64,000 nt of DNA from Odobenus rosmarus divergens (GCF_000321225.1 NW_004452178.1:397370-461369); one strand, 5' to 3'; positions 11,680-23,224 are shown, counted from the stretch's first letter. A program made the numbers and translations. The notes: generated by a model not told the origin, from the sequence alone.

Positions 11680-12345
11680 TGGAGACCACTCAGCCCAAAT
11701 GTCATGTTATTATAGGAGAACGGGCAGATTTCTGAGAGTGTCACCTTCCTCAAACCCAGTGCACGCTTCTCCATGTCTCCCCTGCAGCTCAGACCTCATC
11801 AGTGCTGGAATTTTCTGTGCAGCAAAAACCAAAGGTAAAATAAATGCCGACAGCTACCGCTGTCACTGCCTTCCTCGCCATCATTCTGCTATTAGCTGTT
11901 GGCGGAGCAGACCGTGTAGGTTGACGAGATCTGAGGAAGGATGAGAGATGAGCTGTCAAGTGAGGAAGCACTGCCGCCTTGCCAGGCGGCTCTGACATGC
12001 GCTGCAGACAGCCCGATCGGCTCGGCGGGTCGGAGACAGCGAGCAAACCCTGCCCAGCCGCAGGCCCGAGGAAAGAGGAGCCTGGGAAAAGATCAGCATG
12101 TGCAGCCTGCCAATTATCTTCCTCCCCCTCCACCCCCGGCCCCAAACACAAATTCCTTGGTATTAACACTGCCAGGAATTGCTGCAGTGAGCATGCTATC
12201 AGGTAGAACATCACTTTCTAAATGTGAGCCTGGATGTGAAAGCGGACGACTAGGCACTGCCCTGCTGTCTCCCAGACCAGAATATTCTCCCAGGCCGGCA
12301 GCCCTGCAGCAGGGTCTTATTCTCAAGAAGTAGGGTTGGCATTTC
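11680..12345. other. GC-rich single-copy island, candidate regulatory element or exon host
   Basis: About 660 bp free of recognised repeats and much richer in G+C and CpG than the flanking AT-rich DNA (for example GATCGGCTCGGCGGGTCGGA near 12015). Frames of 60-140 codons occur on both strands and overlap, as expected of GC-rich DNA with few stops. A 47-bp segment at 11788-11834 sits between a good acceptor (CTCCCCTGCAG) and a donor (GTAAAA). Without RNA or cross-species alignment I cannot tell an enhancer, an alternative promoter and a non-coding exon apart. Confidence 0.4.
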
Positions 12346-12394
12346 TGGTCTCCCAATAAAGCAAAAGCACACCCTGGGACTTTTCAAAGTATGA

Positions 12395-12438
12395 CTATGT
12401 GCATGTGCCTGCGTGCACGCACACACGCACGCACGCAC
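12395..12438. repeat. CA/CG alternating low-complexity tract
   Basis: GTGCATGTGCCTGCGTGCAC followed by ACGCACGCACGCAC. Short alternating purine-pyrimidine DNA at the right edge of the GC-rich island. Confidence 0.85.
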
Positions 12439-13632
12439 TCTCAAAAGTGATCGGTAGGCCTTGTTTATGGCTCAAGTGGCAATCTCTTATTCCTCTTGTT
12501 TGAATCCCTATACCTGTTACCTAAACCTCATTCCCCATTCCCCTTCACACAAATATACTTAATCTCAGCATCATATCCTTGAGGTGGTTAATATCAGCTC
12601 TGATATCAGAGAAATATGTGTCCTGGGCTTAGTGTGACATATATTGAAAGAGCTTGAACTCTGGTTTTGGGTGAGTTGTTTGTTTGCTTTGCTATATAAT
12701 AAGAAATCCCTTAGCCCATCCTAGAAGGACTACGACCAGCACTCATTCCCACATTCCACTCCCTGGATTAGAATGGAAACATCTCTCCTACTGCTCTGCA
12801 GGAGGTAGAGACTAGGAGTTCTTTCTAAAGACTGATCCATCTTAACATTAAGTTGGAGAAAACTAAATATGCAACTCCCAGTCTACTGTCTATAAACTCT
12901 TCCGCATGAGTCTTCCAGAGCTAGAAGGGGCAAAGGGAAAGAATGCTGTTTTCAAGGTGGTAGATAAGTGTAGACAGCCTTGGAAGTCAATAAATGAAGA
13001 ATGCTTGCTTAGACTCTGAGATCTGTAATATCCCTGGACCATGATCAGAAGGGTTCTTTAACCTCAGAAATTTGTAGTGCCAGCTCCAGGGGTGCCTGTG
13101 GCCATAAAGGGGGATGCAGGGGGCCCCGAGTGACCTCCAGGGAACAGCCCTGAGATCTGGCTAGCCATTCAGATTTGTAAGGTCTTACTGTGACTGAGCC
13201 CTTGGCATATCTGTGCTGAGAGCCCCGGGGCACTGGAACTCTCCTCCAAGACTGCACATTGGAGCAAGGCACTGGAGGCAGGGAGTTTTGACAGAGAAGG
13301 GCTTAAAGCATTTGTAGCAATGTACTGCATGGGAAGAAAAGATTTGCTGGTTATTCTAGAGAAAGCTTCCTAAGAAATGAGGTCATCCAAGGCATGCAGA
13401 AGCACCCTGTGGGCAAAGAGAGTGGAGGCTGAGAAGCCCAGGGACTGTGACCCTCGTTGCAATCATGACTTTGTCCCACAAGGACTAGCACCGAACATAA
13501 TCTTCTTTATTTCCTATTCTGCTAATAATGAGAGAATCATGTTTCCACTGCAGTAGGTTTTGTTAACATTAAAAAAAAAAAAAACGTATTTCTCAGATAA
13601 ATTTGGCTAGAAATGTGGCCTTCCATATGTTC
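12439..13632. other. Single-copy DNA, no gene seen
   Basis: No recognisable repeat or coding exon. The 75-codon minus-strand frame at 13045-13272 has no supporting signal. Confidence 0.5.
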
Positions 13633-13998
13633 TATTCGAGGGGCTGTCAACTTTAACCTGCATGAGAATCACATGGACAGCATGTTAAAACACAGATTGC
13701 TAGGCCTTGCAATAGGTCTGGGGCAAAACTCAAGAGTTTGCATTTCTGGGGCTCCTGCGCTGCCTTCAGCTCAGATCATGATCCCAGGATCCTGGGATGG
13801 AGCCCTGTGTAGTTGTAGTCGGGCTCCCTGCTCAGTGGAGAGTCTGCTTCTCCCTCTGCCCCCCGCCCCCGCTTGTGTTCTCTCTTTTTCTCTCTCAAAT
13901 AAATAAAATCTTTTTTTAAAAAAGTTTGCATTTCTAACAAGTTCCCAGGTACTCTTGATGATGATCTGAGGATTACAGTATAAGAACAACAGATCTAA
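13633..13998 (+). mobile_element. MER5A-type hAT-Charlie fossil, split by a SINE
   Basis: Left arm about 13640-13747: TGCATGAGAATCACATGGA, CATGTTAAAACACAGATTGCT, GAGTTTGCATTTCT. Right arm 13936-13998 continues with AACAAGTTCCCAGGTACTC. When the SINE is ignored the two arms join without a gap at the MER5A text TTTGCATTTCTAACAAGTTC. MER5A is a non-autonomous eutherian DNA transposon with no coding capacity. Confidence 0.9.
13748..13922 (+). mobile_element. CAN-SINE lacking most of its head
   Basis: The copy goes from GGGGCTCCTGCGCTGCCTTC straight into the B-box region (CAGATCATGATCCCAGGATC), so the A-box region (GGGTGGCTCAG...) is missing. The polypyrimidine segment and AAATAAATAAAATC tail are present. 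A perfect 13-bp duplication, AGTTTGCATTTCT, lies at 13735-13747 and 13923-13935, so the element inserted normally and lost the internal segment later or as a variant source copy. Confidence 0.93.
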
Positions 13999-14029
13999 TC
14001 CAACCCTAAATTTTTAAAAGGAGACAATA

Positions 14030-14600
14030 AAATTTAACAAATATTCATGAAGTACCTACTGTGAGTAAGATCTTGGACCAAATACTAAAGACAAAAAGCA
14101 TTTTATACTATATGAAACTCCAGATTGATTAAAAATTTTATGAAACTTCTAGAATATGATTTCAGAATGATAAAGGACTTTTTGGAAATGACACTAAAGG
14201 TAGAAACAACAAAGGAAAACCATAAACAAAAACTGTAAAGGAATTTCCTATATAAAATTATTAATGTCTAAGTAGCAAAAAATAAAAAAAAATCATGACA
14301 AAGCACAAAGTTGTGAAAAAGTATTAGCAGTCTTTCTAACAGATAAAATATTATGTTCTTAAAATACAAGGAAATCTATAAGGAAAAAACAAACAACTTC
14401 ACAGAAACAGTAACAAAGAAATAATTGGGCAATTTGCAAAAAATAAATACAAATGGTAAATTAATATATAAATATATTTTCTTATGGTAATAAGAAAAAA
14501 TAAACAAAGATTATATTTCAGTAATAAAGTTGGCAAATAAAAATACAGAATGTTGGCACAGCTGACTTTCATATGCTGATGTAACATTTATTACAACAAA
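14030..14600 (+). mobile_element. Old L1 ORF2 relic
   Basis: Sense-strand text follows the L1 region that includes CTAGAATATGATTTCAGAATG and the run of residues before the polymerase C-terminus, with many indels. A-rich and strongly diverged. Its first 60 bases (AACAAATATTCATGAAGTACC) may belong to a separate MIR-like relic. Confidence 0.6.
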
Positions 14601-14935
14601 CCTGAAAGTGGAAAGGGGACAATGGCTTAAACATAAATGCATGTAGTTTTTGCCTTCCTTCCATCCACAGAAGTGCTCCAGAGGGGCAGAAGTCTCCTCT
14701 CCAGGCAGTGATTCAGAGACTCAGTCTCCTTCCTTTTTCCCTTTTGTGAACCATCTTCAACATGGTGGCTTGTAGGTTCAAAAATCGAGCCAAAGATGGA
14801 AATAACATGAAAAATAGCATCGCAAGTGTCTATGGAGGAGTCTTGGAATGGCATGTATAACTTCTGCTCACATTCCACTGGCTAAAAATCATTTATGTGA
14901 ATTATATCTCAATAAAGCTGATATCTTCTTAAATG
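14601..14935 (+). mobile_element. Unassigned ancient repeat ending in an L1-like 3' tail
   Basis: Blocks such as CTTCTGCTCACATTCCACTGG and TGGCTTAAACATAAATG recall a common ancient mammalian LTR-like repeat that I cannot name securely. The final AATTATATCTCAATAAAGCTG at 14900-14920 is typical of the 3' end of older L1s. This suggests the L1 above was split by an older insertion. Confidence 0.35.
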
Positions 14936-15160
14936 TAGAAAGAGAATTTGGAGAATGTGATGTTATGAAAGCAAAGAGAGCTATTCAAGAAGAGAGAAGG
15001 GATTAACTATCCCATATATTGCAGGGAGGTTGAGGAAGATGAAGCCTAACAATAATGTACAGGGATAATTAATAGATTATTGTTAATCCTGAAAAAAACG
15101 TTTGAGTAGAATGATGAATATCCAAGGCTAATGGAAACTCATTAAGAAAGGACTAGGTTA

Positions 15161-15355
15161 GGGGCACCTGGGTGGCTCAGTCGTTAAGCGTCTGCCTTCG
15201 GCTCAGGTCATGATCCCGGGGTCCTGGGATCGAGCCCCGCATCGGGCTCCCTGCTCAGCGGGAAGCCTGCTTCTCCCTCTCCCACTCCCCCTGCTTGTGT
15301 TCCCTCTCTCGCTGTGTCTCTGTCAAATAAATAAATAAAATTTAAAAAAAAAAAA
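15161..15355 (+). mobile_element. Young, near-intact CAN-SINE
   Basis: Full head GGGGCACCTGGGTGGCTCAG, TCGTTAAGCGTCTGCCTTCGG body, CCCCCTGCTTGTGTTCCC segment, AAATAAATAAATAAAAT tail and a clean 14-A run. A perfect 17-bp duplication, AAGAAAGGACTAGGTTA, lies at 15144-15160 and 15356-15372. Very little decay; the youngest-looking SINE in the window. Confidence 0.97.
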
Positions 15356-15372
15356 AAGAAAGGACTAGGTTA

Positions 15373-17127
15373 AAGTTGTAAAAAATAGCAAGCAGTGCTC
15401 AGAAGCTATTCTACTGAGTTTTACAATGAAAGGGAGGAGACATAAGACTAAAATATTAAGTGATAGAGAGGGAGAATAGATTCTTTTTATAAAAGACCTG
15501 ATGGTGCATGCAATGACATAGCACCTGACTCTTGCAGTGTCTTATTAGAAGCTGAGGGATGAGATTCTGTGCAAGAGTAGAGGATTCATCTTCTCAAGAA
15601 AAGATATTTCTTCCTCCGAAATCTTAATGAAATAGAAGACTTTGGTAAGAATGTGAAAAATATTGAATAGAGATAGTTTACCAGATGGTTGTAATCGTTT
15701 CAGTAATATAACACTCAATGATATCTTCTAAGAGAAAGAGATATGAACTGTGTTTGAGAAAGGAAGAGAGAAATAGGGCAAGTTTGGGGTAACTGGCATT
15801 GGAAACACAATCAGAAAAGAAAATAAATTATCAGGGATTGGGTTTTTTATAGATACCAAATCCCTGAGGTAGGTACCACATAGATGAATGGACAGGATGC
15901 AATAAATGTCAATTTCATCAAATTCAAATTGCCTTTCTTAACTTTGAAGAGCTCAGATTATTAAGAGGTGACCAGAAGTCCTCAATGGGGACCGAATACA
16001 TCTTTTTTTTAAAGGTACCCACATCCCTCAAATATTATCTTCTTCTCAAATAAAAAGGCTAGCTTGCATTCCTTGAAATATTTCCCACAATAAATGTTTG
16101 TGTCTCATTGTAAGTTATCATCCATGTTACTTAGATGAGTCAATAGATATAACAGCTTTTACAAAGCCCAATTTTTTTTCATTTGTTCTTGTTCCTGTGT
16201 AATTTATTCAGAAGAATCCCCACATATTTCTGTCATTTGTGGGAATGCATTTATTGATTCTGAGGATGTTTCTATATAATACATGAGACCTATAAAATTT
16301 GCAGAATGTGTAAAACATTTGTTGACCAATTTCTCTAATCAATCCAAGTAGTAGAGATCATGATCCTGAGGGGGATGTAATAAGGGAGGTGACCAGTCCA
16401 AGGGGAAAACTCTAGCCAATAGGGCAATAACACTAATGTACATTGGAAGCCTCTCAGCTTCCTGAAGCAGTGTGGATGGCAAGTTCTTCGTGGACAGAGG
16501 GGGTGGCTGAAAGGAGAGCAGAGGGGTGCAAAAGGCTACTCTATCCAGGATGACCTTAGCTTGGAGCAGCTTGAACGTTATCTCAACTGCCTGTCTGCTT
16601 ATGGGCCAAGGGAGGGACCCAGGGGCAAATTGTTCTGGAGCTACAGGACTAACTCAAACTAAGGACTAGCCTCCTATGAGCTGAAATTGGTCCCAGCAGT
16701 AAAAATTCCATTATCCAAAGCAGCAGGAAAGATGGAACTAATTTTTGACTGATATCAGTATTCAAAGATTTTGAGCTGGTTGAGACTTGTCACAAATATG
16801 GAAGCAGGAGCCTCCCTCAGACAATAGTCATGGTCATGCAGAAGGTTTTGCAATGGTTCCCCAGAGATATGCTTGGTTTGAAATCGGTCTGTGTGGTCTA
16901 TGCTGACTAGTGAGCTGGCAAGGCCTAGGAAGTTAGTAGTGCCCTAGTAACCAAGATGCATTTCAGCTGAAAATCCTAATCTATATTATGAATTTGTCCA
17001 TCAGTAAGGAACTGAGTAATCACATCAGAGGTTAGGGAGAAGCCAACAATTTCAGGAGCCCTTGGGTAACCAGGATCTCACTCCAAGCATATGAAATACC
17101 AGAGTTAGGTTGTAAGACTGGTATTGG
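15373..17127. other. Single-copy DNA, no gene seen
   Basis: No confident repeat or exon. The stretch 16370-16760 is somewhat more GC-rich but matches nothing I know. Confidence 0.5.
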
Positions 17128-17250
17128 GACTCCTAATAATTATTCATTTGTGCCTTAAGCCATTATTGTATGCCTACTATGTACTAGCCTCTGTGATAGT
17201 TGCTGGTAATGCAAAGATTAAAAGGGGTACTTTTCAAATAGCTTACCACG
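17128..17250 (-). repeat. MIR/L2-like ancient repeat fragment
   Basis: ATTATTGTATGCCTACTATGT followed by TGATAGTTGCTGGTAATGCAAAG follows the mammal-wide text 'attgagcacctactatgtgccagg...ctggggata'. The family cannot be settled from this short piece. Confidence 0.5.
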
Positions 17251-17651
17251 GTGCAGGGGGAAAGACGGTAAAGAGCCAATGCACTACAATTTCAATAGGG
17301 AATGCTTCTGAAATGGAGGGTCTTTCTGAATTTGGAGGCCCTGAGTATCTATAGTAAGCAGAAACTGGTAACTCTTTCTTTCCAAATTTTCCTAAAATCT
17401 ACCCTACTTCAAATATAATTCTCCATTTGAAAAAAAAGTGGGGAAACTTTAAAGGAAATGTGAACTAGTAATTGTGTTACACAAGTCAATCCCACAAATA
17501 GCCCATATGAAACATAAAAAATTTCATGAACACCCAAGCCCATCTGTATTTATTTTGTCTCTTTCAATAGCACATCACAACTCTGTTTCCATGGCTTCAA
17601 AACAGCAAGTCAATTTGGTCAAGTCAGTCAAATAAAAGTCAAATCAGTTAA

Positions 17652-17686
17652 AACACACAAACACACACACACACACACACACACAC
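17652..17686. repeat. (CA)n microsatellite
   Basis: An almost pure ACACAC run of about 30 bp following AAACACACAAAC. Confidence 0.95.
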
Positions 17687-18055
17687 TTAAACTGAAATGG
17701 TTGATATCTTCATCCTAAATAGGCACAGCCTAAAACTCGGTATTTATTTCTATTTGCTGACTATTTGGTTTAATACTGATTCCCAAGTCCTTTTTCTCTA
17801 CTATTTTATAAAATGCACAACTTCGCTTGAGTTAAATTGCATACAATATCTTAATACATCATCTTCCAATCATTAATTTTCATCAGAGAATGTCAGCAGG
17901 GAATTATGTCAGATTACTTGGACCTGATTTCTTCTCATAAATCCCTTCTAACCTCTATATAGCCTTTCATTCTATCAGCCATTTTCCATCTCTCTTGGAA
18001 GCTTCTTAAATTTTTTTCTTGAAATTAAAGTTGAACTTATCCAAACTGTTCCTGT

Positions 18056-18125
18056 CTTTATTTTTTAACAAATGTTTATTGAGTTCCAATTATTTGAAAA
18101 GCACTGAATAAAATGTTGAGAGTTG
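18056..18125 (-). repeat. MIR-like fragment
   Basis: AACAAATGTTTATTGAGTTCC with a trailing GAAAAGCACTGAATAAAATG, an inverted MIR-type end. Short and diverged. Confidence 0.5.
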
Positions 18126-19525
18126 GGGACAAATAGAGTCTCTGATTTATAGGTAAAGTGGGATTTTCTGTGTTGTTCTGGACAAAAGGCGAAAGTTATC
18201 TTCTACTGACAAGGAGCTGTCCTCAGTTGGAGTGGGAGCCAACACCTCCCTGCAGGACTAGTTGAGAGGCACGGTGCAGACTTTCCCCAAGTGGTCGACC
18301 CCCCACTAATCCCCACATCCAAGAAGAAGACCAGTTAGCCATAAGAGATGGGTACAGCAGTGTTTAGGAAAAAAAGATAGTGGAATCAGAAATGTTTCCC
18401 CTCCAAAAAGCCAAGATAATCATTTGTAAAGACTGGAGATTTCAGAAAGAAAAAGTTAATGACATCAAGTTTTCTGGTTGGAGACTTGCTCAGCCACAGA
18501 ACTCTCGGGCCCTTGCTGGCAATGCCCTGGAGAGAAGCATGCTAAGGGATTCTGGAACTGCAAAGGCATATCATATTACCATTTTGAGGTCCGTTTCTCC
18601 CACCATGGAGAGGAGGAAGAGGGTACTTCCCAGGTTTCCTTTAAAGTTTAGAGGTCATTCTTGAACATAAAAAATGATGTCTCTTTCTGACTTAGAGATT
18701 CATGAAGGATGGAAATCACTGGAGCAGTGCCAAGGCAGTTTAAAGGCGTTGGTGTTCCTAGGCGCCTGTCCCAGCTCTCCACAGCCCTCAGAGCATGAAG
18801 GAAAACATCTCAGCTCCACAGAAAGGTGTACATAGATGGGCTGAGAATGCCCAGGCAGTTGCTGGACCAATTTATGGGCTGTCCAATCTAAGAAAGGAGT
18901 TGAAGTAGGTACTTCTAGGAAAATAAAGGGAGACATGTCTGTTTCTCCTGGGGGATGCCTCTGTGACAGTGAGAGCTGGGATAAAGGTAAATGCCCCTGA
19001 AGAAAACCAAGCACACTGTATCAGTGGGAAGTCTCATGCCAATAGATATCACAAGCATCAGCTAGAATGAGACTGAGTCTAAGAAAAGACACAGATCCAC
19101 CACTGACACATAAAAAGATGTCTGCTTCCTTGTATGTTTCCATCCTGTCCACAACACCAGAGAAATCAATGCCTAGGAAAGAATTGTGTAGAGGGAGGAC
19201 TCAGAGCCAGGCATCAGCCTGCACCTTCTCCATATCCAGCTGCCATGGCCCCAGCTAGGGAGAAGATGAGATTTGATCAAGAGTAAGAGTAAAGCTTTAA
19301 AGTAAATACGTTTAAGTCTTCACTTGGAAACCATTATTAAATAAAATAAAACAATTTCTTTTATAGGTCAATGAGGTGATATCTATACACACAGAAACTC
19401 AAAAGTTTCGTTCATCAAATGCTGTTACTTCTACATATTTAGATAATTGTCATTTTCCCAATCCACTGAATTGTCATCATCCCTCTGTTAACCACTGAAT
19501 ACAACTTATTATAACTCAGAATAGA
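18126..19525. other. Single-copy DNA, no gene seen
   Basis: Frames of 94 codons (plus, 18380-18664) and 104 codons (minus, 18700-19014) occur, but they show no recognisable domain, no splice context and no codon bias. I see no repeats. Confidence 0.5.
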
Positions 19526-19533
19526 GCACATAG

Positions 19534-19757
19534 AGGGGAGCCTGGGTGGCACAGTCGGTTAAGCTCTTGGTTTTGGCTCATGGTCGTGATCCCAGGGTCG
19601 TGATCTCAGGGTTGTGAAATCCAGCCCTGAGTCAGGCTCTGGACCTAGCACGGAGTCTGCTTGAGACTCTCTCTCTCCCCCCCCATGCCCTCCCCTCTGC
19701 ACTCACTCAATCTCTCTCTCTGTCTCTAAAATAAATAAACAAATCTTAAAAAAAAAA
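19534..19757 (+). mobile_element. CAN-SINE, older form with internal duplication
   Basis: Head GGGAGCCTGGGTGGCACAGTC followed by a body in which the B-box region is partly repeated: GGTCGTGATCCCAGGGTCGTG then ATCTCAGGGTTGTG. Tail AAATAAATAAACAAATC plus A11. CACATA at both flanks suggests a short target-site duplication. Confidence 0.9.
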
Positions 19758-19898
19758 ACACATAATGTATTGGATTTATGAAAAATAAAAATTGATTTAA
19801 GTGAATAGATTTGAATCAAAATACTCAAATGTATTTTATTTTTAGTTTCCTAGCTGAATTGCTGTCACTAACATACTATTTAAAATCATTCACATTAG

Positions 19899-20100
19899 CG
19901 GGGCCTGAGTGGCTCAGTCGGTTAAGCATTCTCCTTCAGCTCAGGCCATGATCCCAGGATCTTGGGATAAAGCCCCATGGGACATATAGGCTCCCTTGCT
20001 CAGCAGGAGGTCTGATTCTCTCTCTCCCTCTGCCCCTCCCCCTGCTCAAGCTCTCTCTGTCTCCTTCTCTCTCTCAAAGAAATAAAATTTTTAAAAATTA
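19899..20100 (+). mobile_element. CAN-SINE, intermediate age
   Basis: Head GGGGCCTGAGTGGCTCAGTC, GGTTAAGCATTCTCCTTCAG body with a small insertion (GGGACATATAGG), CT-rich segment and an A-rich drifted tail. No clean target-site duplication was found. Confidence 0.9.
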
Positions 20101-22824
20101 AAAATAAAAATAACTCATATAATAATATGAGTTTATCTTTATCTCAGAAAAATGTATTTGCTGTAGAAGTAAAATGAAACAATGGAATAAAGAATATGAA
20201 AAATATTGCTGCTTGAACACATCCGTGCAAAAATTATTTGTGTTTAGGTAAAACTAATTATTCTAGTATGGCTAGTTTGGTTGCAAAGGAAACATAAAAT
20301 TGCAAGTAAAATGAAATGTATTTTAAGAATATAGTAAGTATCTGAAGTCTCAGGACTGGTGGTATATTTCCAAGAGGTTTCAAGAAACTAGAAGCACAGG
20401 CCTGTAATCTCCCCTCGGGGCGTCTCAACTCCTCTCTGATGCTTGTTCCATTCTTAGCTATTCACTGAAGAGAATCTTAAGCTTCCGGGGTTTATATGAG
20501 TTCATAAGTTTGCTACAATTCTCAGGATGCTGACTCTTTGACCTCCGGTTCCACCACTAACTAGCAACTTCCCTTCATGCTTCTTAGTCAAATAAACAAG
20601 TGAGAAAATTGTATTGGTTCATGTTTTTGTTCCAAACCATGTGATAATAACCAGAGCAGAGATGGACTACTCTTGGTCTTCATCTACTCGGTCTTTTCCA
20701 GCAAGGGGGACACATAGTCATGGAAGAAACTTGAGTTCCCAGTGAACTACCATCCTGGGTCCCACAATGGAGAATCATGTGATATCTAAGATAAAGGAAT
20801 TTGACTAACCCTTACGTATATTATGCATAGTTTCATTGTTTACTGAATTTTCTTACGAGTGAATTAGCCTTTTTAAAATCCATCTTATAACTTCACTTTG
20901 AGGCAGAAATTGAAGACCTTGAAGGAAAGATTTTTCATTGACTTTTGGACCATGACCTCATTCTCATCAAAGATCTCAAAGACCCTACAGTTTTCAAAGA
21001 CCCTAACCCATCTGTTCTCATTTGCTAGTCCCTGAAACTTTCCTAGGGCTTTAAAATTTAAAAATTACAAATAAATTATTTACACATAAGAGAAACCAAA
21101 ATACAGACATTTTTATATTATAGATAAAACAGCATTTAGGTCACCTGAAGAAACAGTGCTGATGTCTCTACACTTTGAAAACCACTTCCCTCTTAGAAAA
21201 GAGAGCTCATAACCACAGAAGAAATCCTAGCCAGAAGGAAACTCTTTCTGTCATCTAACCTAACCACATACCCTCATTCTTTACTCAGTGGAGATGAAAA
21301 ATAATCTTTCTTAAATGGGGGGGGAAGCAACATCCCCTTTCTTACACAAGCTATCACTTATTGAGTACATACTGAATTAAACCTTCTTTTCTTTAACATT
21401 GCTGAATGGACTCAAAATTTGGAGGTCCTCCTGGAGCTCAATTCTTCTTTTTCTTAAAGGTGCCCAAAAACAATTACTAGACTCCTAGGAGGCAAATCCA
21501 AATGGTACCCAAATGGCTTTGGATACAACACCTGTTTCCCATAGCACCATTGACTTTACCTCATGAAATAACTGAATAGTGAGAAGGCAAGAATTAGTGG
21601 CTTCTACAAATTAAATGTAAGTATTTTATTTCCTTGTGATAAACCTAACTATAACAGACCAAACAAAATAATAAGAATGTATTTTTATTCCTTCCAACTT
21701 TTGAGGAGAAAACGACCAACTACCAATTATACTTAATTAACAATGCCATGTTTATTCCACAATGGTATTTACCAACTGACACACAAAGTGAATATGTTTC
21801 AGGAGAATATTAAAGACAATCTACTTGCAGTCTGTTCACAATAATGAGACTCCATAACAAGAGACTGTGAGAATGACCAATAACACATATTCTAGAACCT
21901 CTCTAGAGTAACCAATAGTCTTCAAAACAAAAGAAGATAGACCGGGGACAGGGAGGATGGGGGGGAGGGGGATGACAACATCAGAGAGCTAAAAGTTAAG
22001 TTCTAGAGAAGGACCAGAAACCAAGAACCTCAGTGCAGACCCCAACCCAATTTTGATCAATAGGTAAATGAAATACACCTATGTAGGGCAGACCATCCCA
22101 AGAAGTTGATAAAAAAAATAAAGAAGAAAAATCCTGTATTCTTTACACTTATAAGAAAGAGAGATACATTCCTTTTAATGTCTAAAATAAATCTTTTTAA
22201 AGAAAAGTATCTAAGATCCTTGTTTTCCCTGGGAATATTATAGAATTCCAAAAGAATATTCAGGCCATATACCCTTCTAAGGTGTTTCCTTCCAAGTTTA
22301 AACATCTGTGATGTTTGTGGCCTTTCCACCTGCAGAAATAGTGCAATTGATTCAGTCTTTCCACTTTCTGTGATACCTGGCTATGTTTCAGACTTCAGTC
22401 ACACTTGGGCTTTCACTCTTCTTTTTGAGTGATTTCTGGTCCTATATTAATGTCACCCCTTATGCAGTGATTCTGAACTTTAAGGCAAAGTTCTATAAAT
22501 ATGAGAATTAGACCAGAGTTTCAGAAAGTCAAAGACAAGAAAATCCAGGTGGGCACAATATGAAGACATTCTTTCCCTGAGTCAACCAACTTGGCTCTCT
22601 TGCTAATTCCCTACTATCACCTCTAACTATTCTCACATCTCCTCTTTTGACCAGTATACCATACCCTCTCAATCTTGTTTGGATTAGATAGTCAATTATA
22701 AAAATAAGAATATGATCTCTTCTTCTGAATAAAAAGAAAGATATCATGATATATAGGTCTCCCCATTTCAAAACAATTTATTGCTCTTTGTTTTTTAGAT
22801 CTGCCTACTTTTTTACTCAGAAAC
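20101..22824. other. Single-copy AT-rich DNA, no gene seen
   Basis: 2.7 kb without a supported gene or repeat, apart from a G-rich motif at 21944-21971 listed separately. Confidence 0.5.
21944..21971 (+). other. Predicted G-quadruplex motif
   Basis: Four runs of at least three G (4, 3, 7 and 5) separated by loops ACA, AGGAT and A, which meets the usual G3+N1-7 rule. It sits in AT-rich DNA with no gene nearby. Folding is inferred, not shown. Confidence 0.6.
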
Positions 22825-22832
22825 AATTGTAG

Positions 22833-23147
22833 ATTGGGGCGCCTGGATGGCTCAGTGGGTTAAGTGGCTGCCTTCCACTCAGGTCATGATCCTGGGGTCC
22901 TGAGATAGAGTCCCACGTCAGGTTCCCTGCTCAGCGGGGAGTCTGCTTCTCCCTCTCTCTCTCTGCCCCTACCCCCACTCATGGTCTCACTCTCTCAAAA
23001 TAAATAAATAAATAAAATCTTGAAATAAAGAAAGAGAAGGAAGGAAGGAAGGAAGAAGGAAGGAAGGAAGGAAGGAAGAAAAGAAAGAAAGAAAAAGAAA
23101 GAAAGAAACAAAGAAGAAAGAAAGAAGAAGAAAGAAAGAAAGAAAAA

Positions 23148-23211
<64 letters not shown>

Positions 23212-23216
23212 AAAAG
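22833..23216 (+). mobile_element. CAN-SINE with a tail expanded into a GAAA/GGAA microsatellite
   Basis: The SINE body ends about 23010 (AAATAAATAAATAAAATC). The A-rich tail has then grown into roughly 190 bp of GGAA followed by almost pure GAAA units. AATTGTAG at 22825-22832 and 23217-23224 is the target-site duplication, and its right copy lies beyond the microsatellite. That proves the repeat arose inside the SINE tail. Confidence 0.95.
23018..23215. repeat. (GGAA)n/(GAAA)n microsatellite
   Basis: Compound tetranucleotide repeat on one purine strand with two blocks: GGAA at 23037-23075 and GAAA at 23076-23215, the last 70 bp almost pure. Likely highly polymorphic and hard to assemble. Confidence 0.97.
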
Positions 23217-23224
23217 AATTGTAG

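Noticed and set aside
11789..12214. 141-codon minus-strand frame and 130-codon plus-strand frame in the GC-rich island
   Set aside because: Frames on both strands overlap, as happens in stop-poor GC-rich DNA. No domain or codon bias is visible.
15161..15355. tRNA gene
   Set aside because: The A- and B-box-like parts belong to the tRNA-derived head of the SINE; no intact cloverleaf is present.
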